A stretch of 64,000 nucleotides of DNA. Source: Cloeon dipterum. Lineage: Eukaryota; Arthropoda; Insecta; Ephemeroptera; Baetidae. Position numbers and translations under genes: made by a program. The first letter of the stretch is position 1. The number at the start of each line of letters is the position of its first letter. The notes under the pieces are model-generated. The model saw nothing but the letters and a program-made list of their open reading frames with translations. It ran no database searches and had not been told where the DNA came from. Below are positions 37,525 through 47,900 of the stretch, one piece after another. Location of the stretch: the NCBI RefSeq assembly GCF_949628265.1, contig NC_088789.1, forward strand, positions 16,050,886-16,114,885. Reading direction: 5' to 3'.

Positions 37525-38827
37525 TCACTGGTTCCTTTGGTCCTGCTGTTGCTGCTGCTGCTGGTTGCCCCAGTTGAAGCCTCCTGGTCGCTCTTCTGGC
37601 AGCGGTGCATAGTCGGCATCTTCAGGGTGCGGATCCAGCAGGACTTTGAGCAGCTGCGGTGTGCGCAGGACCCTGAATCCACCCTCCTGCTGCGGGAAGA
37701 CATCCTCAAGGAAGTAGTAGAGGTGGCCGACAGCCATGCCAATCAGGTCGACAGAGAACGCGTTGCCGAGCAGCACCGAGAAGCCCAGCAGCACCCACGG
37801 CAGATAGGGAGCCTGTGGGATTGAAATTTATTTTATTTTTTCTCTGATTATGTTCAGAGGAATCAGAACTAAAATATTTTGAGGTAAAAAAATTATAATA
37901 AATAACATTGGCACGATTGGTGGAATTATGGCTTACGTGGAAATTCAGCAGGCCGAAAAAGTTCATCTGAACGTAGGGATTTCTTCTCGACCAAACGTAA
38001 ACAAGCATAATGGTGAACGCCTGGCCCAGGAACAGTAAATTCACGAAAAACGCACAACACTGAGAAAAGTTAATGATATAGCCCAAAATATACAATTTGA
38101 ATGGGAAGCATACAATCATCCAGAAGCCGCCGAAGAGGAACATGACGACAAAATCAGCTGTTCGTCCTCGGAATGAACCTTCCTCCAACATCCGACAGTA
38201 TCTGTACGTGAAGATCATGTTGAAGAAGAAATTGAATCCTATCGTTCCGAAGAACAAGAATGTCGTTACAAGTCTCCATAGCTGAAAATATGACACGAAG
38301 CTGATGAAATGAAATTATTACATCATTTTTCAAGCTCCATACCTGATATTGTTTGACTATGAGAATAGGGTTGAAATACAGTTGAAAGGGGGACACCAGA
38401 TCCAATTGCTAAAAAAAGTAGAAACGCAAATTAAAAGTAGGAAATTTACAATCGTAAATCAATTCATTTTATCCAGCGCAGATCAAATTATGAAAACACA
38501 CTATGTTAAGAGTTGTGTACAAATGTATGACATGTTGAATAACAAAAAATTACTGAATTCCAATTTGGATGAAGTTCATTCAGAGGTTTCCTCAATGGTC
38601 AGAGTGTTTTAGACAAACTAGGACGTGATTTCACGGAAGAGAACTGCTCTTCCAACGATGACTTTAGAGTTTTTCGTGTTTTTTATTTTAACGAAATCGA
38701 AAAAATGAATAGGGACTGCAGTTTTGAAACTTACAACAGCTATAGTGGTGACGACGCAGGCTGTGGTGTACGCCCTGGTGACAGGGGGCATCTGCAGGTA
38801 CTCCTGCCTGAACGTCTGGTACGCCAT
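37525..38827 (-). CDS. DERL2: Derlin-2, ER-associated degradation pseudorhomboid
   Basis: Multi-pass ER membrane protein that helps retrotranslocate misfolded proteins. Five minus-strand exons, 38735-38827, 38343-38408, 38114-38281, 37937-38059 and 37525-37812, all phase 0, give 245 residues (human DERL2 is 239). The start [25 protein letters not shown] matches only Derlin-2/3-type N-termini in layout (shown here as family-typical residues 1-20 and beyond). Further signatures are QLYFNP, the WR motif ([12 protein letters not shown]), [39 protein letters not shown] and [16 protein letters not shown]. The tail contains [13 protein letters not shown] and then a run of seven glutamines where family members usually carry the glycine-rich SHP box that binds the p97 ATPase. 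No active-site Ser/His pair is expected or seen. Confidence 0.95.
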
Positions 38828-39905
38828 ACCGTCCTCACATACCCTCCCGGTGTCCAGAAACAGTCCGAAAACGTCACGACGTCAGTTCTCGGTCCGACTT
38901 CAAGCGGCCAGCTGACGACGCTGAAGTTTTCAATCCTCGACCAATAGCAGCGACTCAAAGTTGTGGAACGATCCTATTCGCCTCTGCCTTTGAGTTTGCC
39001 GGTAAAGCGCGAAAATCACAGGTGCGTTTAGATTGAAAATAATAATTAAAATAAGTGCATAACTCATTGTCAGACAACTTTCTAGTTATTTTTCATTTAT
39101 TCGCACACTCTACATCAGGCATCTAAATTTGCGTTCAAAACTTTCAAAGCTTTGTTAAGCACTTACAATTATTAATTTATTTATTTTTGTGGCGAATTAA
39201 AATTTGCTGATTGAATATCATTTTCTTAATTAATTTGGTTTTACAATGGACGTTCCCATAAGCAATTAACAAGGAATGTAAGGCTAAAAAGTCGAAAAAT
39301 TGCAAAAAATAATAATAATATCAAATCAGTACTCGTCCAGTACAGCAGCTGTTGCAGCATGGTAGGCCTCATTAAAATTAATAATATTTTTTATCATTCC
39401 TCTTTCAATTTTCTTTTGTACCCCCCCCCCCAACGCAAAAGGGTAATTTAAAATTCCTCAATAAATTATTAGAGATTTATTTTTTTTCACCACCATACAT
39501 CAATTATTGTAATTTCTCACTGCAGAATAGTTTCAAAATAAATGGAAAATTTTAAGGTGTATTATGTAATTGGCAGCAGCAATTTCCTTTAACCTTCGAC
39601 ACATTAAGGGTAGTTTTTTTAATTTTTGTCCAATTGTTGAAAGATTTTGCTAATGCATACTCGAATTTGCATTTCATTTTGAGACACTAACTAGAGCCCC
39701 GGGAACAGTGGTCGTTCATTCCTTAAACACCCTGTGCTTAATAAATGGCAATCACCGCTGCCACTGCGAAATTTTTCAATAATAATGAATGCAAGTTAAA
39801 ACCACCACAATCAATCGTGAGTCTTGAGAAAAAAATGATTAATAATATTTTATTTAAATTTGATTTAAATGGTGCTCTTGATACTTCAATATATTCATGA
39901 AAACC
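38828..39905. other. Intergenic between Derlin-2 and the downstream lectin-OBP gene
   Basis: AT-rich, with an 11-C homopolymer at 39421-39431. It contains the 3' UTR of the lectin-OBP gene on the minus strand, with AATAAA at 39854 to 39849. The Derlin-2 promoter should lie at its left end. No coding exon seen. Confidence 0.5.
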
Positions 39906-42900
39906 CTAATATGTGACATATATTTCGGCTTTAGGCTGACAAAAAAAGTATGGAACGGTTAGAACATCCATCTCGCCGTATGGTATTGACTTCAAATTGT
40001 AAACGCCAACACCAAAAGGACCCCGAAAACCTTTGGGCAAGTAATAGACGGTGCTTTCGTATTTCACCAGTAAATCGTCATCGGATAACAGTGGGTCGAC
40101 AGTATCATGATTGCTGCACCACTTCTCTTCATCATTCAGCGAATATGTCTCATCAAAGAAATTATCATTTTCTAATCCTTAAATTATGGTCGAAATGTAT
40201 CAATGAAATAATTTAATCTATTAAACAAGTAAGTATTGATTACTTTACCTCCCATCCAATCGGCCAGGGCCGATATTTCCACTTGGTACCGAACAACTGG
40301 CAAGTGCATATCCAGAGAGCAACAATATTTAAAAGCATCTGCGAATTTCTGTTGAAATATTTTAATAACAACGTTGCTTTTATTGATTTAGTGTTTCATT
40401 TACATGCGCGCCTCTTTCAGATTTATACCATGATTCTCTTGCGTAAGTCACAGCTGAACCTCCTTCAGCAGCTTTTTAATTGTGAGAATTAAATTGAATT
40501 ATTAATTAAAATATCTAATGTATATGAAACTGACTCATTCCTTCTTTGAAAAACGTTGCTCTTCGCGAAGTCTATATAAATGCGAGTGTTGCACATAAAA
40601 AATATTTCCAATTTGTCAATATAATCATTACATTCAACCTGCATTCGGACTCCAGATTATTTTTACAAATACGACCAACGGGTACCGGAATCTGAAATAT
40701 GTGACAAATATCAAGTGGTGGTTGAATATATAAAGTCGTTACTTTTTCGTCAACTGGTGCATCATCCTCTTTTTGCACAGCAATCACCCTTCTAAATACA
40801 TCAGGTGCCTTCTCTTTCACGCATTTGTACAAGTTGTACGCGTTCTGGCACTCATCAGCCGTTGGAACTTAAGAAATATTTAAATAGTTAGAGGTGTTCG
40901 ACTTCCCACCATTATAATTATAAATACTTCAACATATCTGTCCTAACCTTGCTCAGATTTGCATTTGATGACAGCATTTGTTCCCTTATCAAAGTTTAAA
41001 CTTGCGTCATATTTTCTAATAAGGCGAAACACATTTCCCTCTCGCAGTGTTCCATTTACAAGCTGTTTTTTTATATAAACTTTTTATATCTTATAAAATT
41101 CAATTGTTTGTAGCAACCATTCCTAAATTGTCCCCGAGGCATTTCAAATAACACTAAATTGTATTATTATTAAATAAGATATTGGTTATGCAAATTCATT
41201 TTGTTTCTCAAACCTTCATCGGATCTGTGTAATCGTTAGAACTGTAGAGTTTATTTACTTCATCTGTAAGCAAATTAAAAAATTTAAAAGAAATTGAGAT
41301 ATATATAATTCAAAAAAAGAAGAAGCAAACCATCGCTAAGACCGATCAGGGAAATGCATTCCTTTTGCACAGCTTCAACTGTAATGCCAGACTGACGCAC
41401 CTTTAAAGATTAAATTTGCTTGTTTAGTGAGCAACCACCGACATGATTTCAATTTCACCTCGCAAATGTATCGCTTTTTGGCCTTGCACATCGCTGTCTG
41501 CAGAGTAGTCATAGCTGAGTAGCCGCTTGTTTTCACCGTCACGCAATGTCCCCTCTTACTGTTTGGTTCACCGGCGGCCCAATTGATTTCGTGCTTGAGG
41601 AACGCTCTGTCCACGGAACACCATCGGTAATTGCCTTCGCAGTCCAAATCAGTGCCGGATGTCCAAAACTCGCCACTGATGCCACTGAAGTCTCTCGTGA
41701 GTTTGGCCAGACACTTGCGCTTGGCTGTAGTTTTGATGGAGAGGAGCTTCATACCGAGTGCACAACATCTTTCGCGAGCGTCGTAATATGTTTCCTGTAT
41801 AAAAAGCAAGTAAGATTATATTCATATTTTCCTTAATGTTTTTTAAATTAATTGAAGCGGTAGTAAATTTTTGTAATTAATGCAAATTAAGTGATGCCTT
41901 TTTAATAATTCAAGAAATATTTATAGCATAAAACGTAATAAAGTTTATTTCATGCAGGAAAATAAAACTCTTTAAGAATAGCCGCACTGTACTCACATAT
42001 TGTTTTGAAAACATAAAGTATCTGCCACATTTCGACGCCCATATACTGTTACTATATCTGTCTAAAACTCATCGATGAAAAACACAAATCAGATTGTCTC
42101 TTACTTCATAGTGTACCTTTTAATATATTTTCCCCTTTTGAGTTGAATTTCGAAAGCACTTCCTGGTCAAGTATCGGTACATGAGTCTTCAGCAAATGAA
42201 ATAGTTGTATAAAATTTACGTTTCTCTTGCACTGATGGTTGCTGTTGCATTTCTTCGTGCATCGAGGGTTTCCCACCTAATATTGAAAAAAATATATGAA
42301 AACAATTCATAATCAGTCTTCTCACAAGATATATTGCCAGTATATTTTAAGAATTAAAGCGCAACACGTTTTAATTATATCGAAACTTTTCTTAGACTGC
42401 GCTTATCATGAAATAAATAAGCGATATAAATATAATTTTATTGATTTTTGCTAAAATTATGAAAGGAAATTAAATAGACTAATAAAATGATACTTGACAA
42501 ACCATCATATCCATAGGCTTGACGTCCATTGATTCGCAGGCTAAAAAGACAGGCGTATTTTGAGAGGTCTCATTGCTGTCACACGAGACGCTGATAAAGG
42601 AGGTCCTCGTTTGATCGCCGGTCACCATTGCAACGCAGTGGAAGTCGTCTTCCCCTTGACTCCTTTGCAGGTCTGTTTCGTAGTCCATTGGTTCAGGACT
42701 ATCTTTGTTGCACCACGACCACATGTCGTTCAGCTCGTGTTTGAAGCCACCAGTCCAATAAATTACTTCTGGTTTGTCTCCTAAATACGGAAATATTTAT
42801 TGTGACCAACACCGTTTGAGGAAAAAATTACTGGTCATAGTGCTAAATGTTTCCTTTATTTGTGGAAAAATCACAGGCTGCATTCCAATTGAACAACATG

Positions 42901-44131
42901 TTCTCCAGTTGTCTGCCCAGGATAATTGCTGAGTTTTAAACTTAAATTTTGATCAGCTCTTTATATTATTATTTCTCCACTTGCCATCTCTCCCAGTAAA
43001 AATGTCTTGTCTTTGATCATCGCATACGTTCCGTAGTTGTTGGGGTCTTTAATGAAATGAGGTAAACATTTTCGGTGGTTTAGTATTTCCCTAACATACT
43101 CAGAAGTGCTCCATCACTGCCGAAAAGGGATAGCTGAAAATATCGGACGAAATTTATTGCAGATTTTTTTGATATTAGAAACATATACACTAAAAACTCG
43201 AGCAACAAGAAATTACTATAATTTTTTTACGTTTTTAAAACAAGCGTCGTAGCAATCAATTCCCTAAATATACATATTTATTTATAAACTAGTAAAATAT
43301 TTAATTAATTGTTTCATACGGCTTCAATATCAGGAGCGCTCTCTACAATGTCTTTTCAAACAGATAATTATTAAATACATGTTATTATCCTTGTTATCAA
43401 TATTGCTACTTTAACGGGGGGTGTTCTATTAAATTTGAAAAGAAATTGATAAAATAAAATTATAAATTAATTTAGAACTTCATCAGGTGTAAAGTCTTCA
43501 ATTATGGTTTGATTGATCAATGCGAGTTATAGAGAAATATCGCACCGTCAAGTGCCGATTTTGCTTTGGGCTGAGGTCTCTTCTTTGTCACTTTGATGAT
43601 TTTAGCAGTTGTGCTGGTTTTCTTTCTCTCTCTACCTTTGGGAACCGGTGTTGTCTTTTGTTTGATAACTTTCCCAGCGTTATTTAGCTTTCCAGATTTG
43701 CCATTCGACTGTCCCTTTTTTTCTGCCCCCTTATTGACCTTATTACTTGCATCAGTGAGAGTGATGGTCTGCAAAATTTATTTATTAACAGTAAAGAGAA
43801 AACGTCAAAATTGATTAAATGCTATTGAGTGCATAGCATAGGTGTGCTCTCATTTATTAGATATTATATATGAATGCAAATTTCATTTTAATAGGGTTTA
43901 AAGTGCATTAATAAATTAAATTTTGTTCAATGAAAATAGTAATTTCTTATTTGTTAAGACGAAATAATAAAAGAGTAGGATTAAAAAATCTGGCCAAAAC
44001 CATGAGAAAGGTTTTTATGAATAAACGTCAGAATTTTTAAGGATTTGATTTTGAAAGCAATAAACTGACTAGCCTCTTCATACCACTATAATGAGGATCA
44101 AGCATGAGGATACGACGCTGGGAGGTCTCAT
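39906..44131 (-). CDS. Secreted C-type lectin / odorant-binding-protein chimera, copy B
   Basis: A 742-residue model from 22 exons: 44084-44131, 43546-43768, 43320-43342, 43231-43263, 43100-43133, 42985-43046, 42832-42928, 42503-42780, 42220-42276, 42117-42162, 41997-42061, 41459-41794, 41331-41400, 41214-41263, 41118-41153, 40948-41062, 40743-40867, 40632-40691, 40535-40571, 40404-40471, 40249-40348, 39906-40171. All phases agree. Order: 16-residue signal-like exon (ends CLILIIV), Lys-rich linker, CTLD1 (LSWADNWRTCCSIGM, YWTGGF, MWSWC), cysteine spacer, CTLD2 in one exon (CCALGMKLLSIK, FWTSGTD, AAGEPNS), six-cysteine OBP domain, second spacer, degenerate CTLD3 (CCSLDMHLP, EKWC, FFCQP). The CTLD2 EPN motif is kept but no WND motif is seen. 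Exon 6 uses a GC donor. Exon 1 rests on similarity to copy A. Function (secreted glycan and small-ligand binding) is inferred. Confidence 0.82.
40743..41400 (-). other. OBP (PBP/GOBP) domain module of copy B
   Basis: Exons 13-17 of copy B. The six cysteines are spaced C-x25-C-x3-C-x40-C-x10-C-x8-C, inside the classical insect OBP range (25-30, 3, 36-42, 8-14, 8). Key segments: AVQKECISLIGLS, MKCYLKCLGDNLGM, GNVFRLIRK, AVIKCK, DECQNAYNLYKC. The module is 132 codons, enters in phase 0 after CTLD2 and leaves in phase 0. There is no start codon context or signal peptide at its beginning, so it is not a nested separate gene. Confidence 0.85.
42929..42984 (-). other. GC-AG intron in copy B
   Basis: 56-base intron between exons 6 and 7. 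The exon ends GAGATG and the intron starts GCAAGT, the strong form typical of GC-AG introns; it ends CTCAG. Using the GT two bases further in would shift the frame and lose the LSWADNWRTCC block. Confidence 0.75.
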
Positions 44132-44643
44132 GTCCACGCAAGAACTGATCTGACCAAAGCAGTCGAAGTTGCCAGCAAATTCCTTCTATCGCATCTCTAG
44201 TGTTAAACAAGTAAAAAAGAGATATCACAGGATGTTGAAACGTGCACGCGTAGAACACGGGATTCAAGGCCCAAACTGAAATGTTTTACAGGAAATCACC
44301 AGTCCCGTACCATATCCTATCATTTCTGATGAAACTTGTCAGCCATTTGCAACGTTTCAACTTGATTTCCACAACACTCAGCAATAGTTTAAATTGATGA
44401 AATTTTTAACAGAAACTTGCAATATAGCCTGCCGTAAATGATTTCCAAATATCGAAAATAAATTTAGAATTATTACAATATGTTAAATGAATTTATTTAT
44501 CTATTCAAATCATAAAAATAAAACTATAGTTTCAAACAGAATAAAACTTTCAATGCGGAGATGAGCATTTCAAAGACATTTTAAACTGCTTAGCTCCTGC
44601 TCCAAGACTTTTCTTGATTGCCTGTTTCTTCATTATTGGGTTG
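44132..44643. other. Intergenic upstream of lectin-OBP copy B
   Basis: AT-rich sequence that should contain the promoter of copy B. No clear TATA box was placed and no other coding exon recognised. Confidence 0.4.
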
Positions 44644-44786
44644 TTATACCACTCGCACTGGACACCCGGTCTGCGGCACAGTATTCCACTCCTTAAAGGC
44701 GTTTTATGACGCGGTGTTTCCTAACTAACAATAAAGAGTACCTCTCCGATTTCGCTCATTTCGCATTCTTTTACAAATGACAAAAA
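44644..44786 (-). pseudogene. Orphan exon-like pair between the two lectin-OBP genes
   Basis: On the minus strand, a 45-base segment 44742-44786 is flanked by an acceptor (TTTCCAG) and a donor (GAG followed by GTACTC). After a 50-base gap comes a segment from 44691 to a stop at 44644. In phase 0 they read FLSFVKECEMSEIGE, then EWNTVPQTGCPVRVV. Another frame of the second segment stays open longer and is Cys/Lys-rich (CRRPGVQCEWYNNP). It follows the polyadenylation signal of copy A, has no start codon, and may be a remnant of a third paralogue or an alternative 3' exon. Weak. Confidence 0.25.
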
Positions 44787-44920
44787 CTGGAAAGTCGAGC
44801 AATGAAAAAAGTATGTTTAGATTTATAGGGTAAACAAATTATCACAAACAAAAAGTTAAACCATTCCCAAATTATTGTTTATTCAAACACAAACCAATAA
44901 ATTTCCTATATTTCAATTGA

Positions 44921-47900
44921 TTACATTTCACCAGGCTGGCAGTAAATGAAAGGAACTGTGGTCCTGTCCATCAGTGAGTACGATACAGAACGCAGTTTGT
45001 ACATCGAGTACACGGCACCCTGTCGAGACATCAGAAAGCTGCTCTCTTTGTCCAATTTAAAGCTGTTATCAGACATGCGTTCATCGAGGATAACATCATT
45101 GGTGCACCATTTTTCTTGGTTCGTGTTCGGATCCGTGTATGTCTCATCAAAGAAATTGTCGAAATTCTTTCCTATTGCGTTTAAAATTTAAAGGATCATT
45201 GCTGTTTTAATTGATTTATGTATATCCTACCATCCATAAAGTCGTAAATAGTTTTGAATTCATCGTACGTTCTGGCATTAGGTAGGTGCATGCCCAGGGC
45301 GCAGCAATAGATATATGCAGCAGCAAAGGTCTGGGGATAGTGTGACAATAATCAAATATGAAAAGAAAAGTAAATTTCATTACGTAATTTCCACTCTTGG
45401 ATTTGTACCATGTTGTAGAAGAATTGATTGCCAGAGATGCTCCTTCATTGGCTTTTATGAATGATTGACGTGTTATTAAAATTTTGTACAAAATGATTTC
45501 ACTCTGATTGACTCACTCGCTCCAGTCTTGTCGAATAACGCTTTGACTGTAGTCTATGGCAATAAATTTTTAAATAAAATGCACATATATTTAAGTGAGA
45601 AATCAATACATTCAACGTGCACTTCAAGTTCATGTTGTTGTAACAAGTTCGTGGTGCTGTAAAATCAATAGGAGAATTGTTCTAAAATGTATCAGATTAG
45701 AGTTTGAACAGATATGAGAAATGTTGCTCTTTACATCCTCAGATGTGACTTCTTTGTACACGACCATTTTGCCAAACACAACAGGTGCCTCTTCTTTCCC
45801 GCACTTGTACATGTTGTACGCGCTCTGGCACTCATCACCATTGGGATCTTAAAAATCATCTTTACGTCTGAAATTCATGAATATCAATATATAAATTCAC
45901 CTGATTTGGCTTTGCACTCATCAATTGCTTTGTAACCCTTGTCCATGTCAGCTTGCTGGTTAGATTTTTCCATAAGACGCATCACATTTCCTGCTTGCAG
46001 TGTTCCATTTATAAGCTATATATTTAATTACTCGTTTTTCATATTTATTTTGAGGTGTAACATGTAAAAAACAACCATTCCTAAATTGTCTCCAAGGCAT
46101 TTCAAGTAACACTGTATATAAATAGGATTTTGTTTAGCAAAATTTAAATTTATGATAATTTGTCTTAACCTTCATCGTGTAGGTGTAATTATTTGTATTG
46201 TTGAGACCATCAACTTCCTCTATAAGAGTAATAGAATTAAATTTGCTTAGCTTGAAAATTTTGACATATACGAGGGCTTAGACCCATAAGGGCAATACAC
46301 TCCTTCTGCACAGCTTCAACTGTGGTTCCAGACTGACGCACCTTAAATTATAAAATTATGATCGACCTGAAATCGCAACGTAACATTTATCTTACTTCGC
46401 AAATGTATCTCTTTTTTGCGGTACACTCTGATGTCTGCAGAGTAGTCGAAGTCGCTTGGCCGGTTGTTTTTGTAGTCACGCAATGCCCTCTGTTGCTGTT
46501 TGGTTCTCCAGCGGCCCAATTAATCTCGTGCTTGAGGAACGCTCTGTCCACGGAACACCAGCGGTAATTGCCTTCGCAGTCCATGTCCGTGCCAGATGTC
46601 CAAAACTCGCCAGAGATATCATTGTAGTCTCTCGTGAGTTTGGCCAGACACTTGCGCTTGGCTGCAGTTTTGATGGAGAGCAGCTCCATGCCAAGTGCGC
46701 AACACTTTTGACGGGCCTCGTCAAATGTTGCCTGCGACGTGATTTCAAGTTGTATTTAAAATTTTATATTCTTATTTCTTTAACATCATGAATGTCAACA
46801 ACTCGTTTAATTAAATAGTGAAGTTTTAAAGAAATCAAAGATAACTTAATTTTGTCGAAAAAAGAAAAGATAAATACTTTGAATGGGTGGAAAGGAAAGA
46901 AGAAAATTTGCCACAAGGACGAGGTTATAATATTGGAGCAAAAAATAAGTAACTTTGAGAAGCACAGTCCAGTCGGCGTTGCTGCAAAATTAGGAAATAA
47001 CAGGATATCAACCCAATTTTTCAAATAGGCAAACAATAGAGCCGCGTCAATTCCCAGATTCATAAAATAACTTTAATTATTAGGATTTAATTTCTGTCCT
47101 GCTTAACAAAACGGTTAAAATAATGGAAAGCTTTAAGCTGTTTTATGAATGTTATAATAGCATGCTGTTCAATGGTACTCACTGTTCCGTTCGAAAAAAG
47201 AAAATATCTGCCACATTTAGACACCCATCTGCCATAAGTATATCTCTCTAAGGAAGCAAAATATTAAATTTAATGCACAGTAAGCTCAAATATTATAATA
47301 TACTTTCTAAAACCAGCTCGCCGCTCGATTTGAATTTGAATAAAGTTTCCTAATGAAACAAATGCCAATGAACAAAGAGCTTTTAAAATAATCTAATTTT
47401 TTACATTTCTTTTGCACTGGCGGTTGTTGTTGCATCTCGCAGTACATTTAGGATTTGCTATCTAAAAATAAAATTAAATAAAGTGTTGCAATGCTGCACG
47501 TTTTGCATTAGAGCTTTTTTAATGCAGCACTAACCACCAGATCATTGGTTGTTTTATCGATCGATTCGCACGCTAAATTAAGCGGCTCCGAGTCTTTGGT
47601 CTGGGTGATGTTGCAAAAAACATTGGTCAAAGTAGTACTTATTCCAGCGCCAGCAGTCATGATGATGCAGTTGAGGTCGTTATTATCTCCGTTGCTGCTC
47701 ACGTCTGTCATAAGGTCGTTGTCGATGGGCTCAGGACTGTCTTTTGTGCACCATGACCACATGTTATTAAGCTCGTGTTTGAAGCCACCAGTCCAGAATT
47801 TCACTTCTGGATTGTTCTCTAAATTTTCTCGTTGATTGCAATTCATAAAATCATACACTTAATTACGTGTGTTGGCGGTAAAATCGGTCACTTCCTTTGA

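Noticed and set aside
45735-46341. OBP exons as a separate nested gene
   Set aside because: There is no start codon, signal peptide, promoter or polyadenylation signal between them and the lectin exons. Phases run through on both sides, and the same layout is found in both paralogues.
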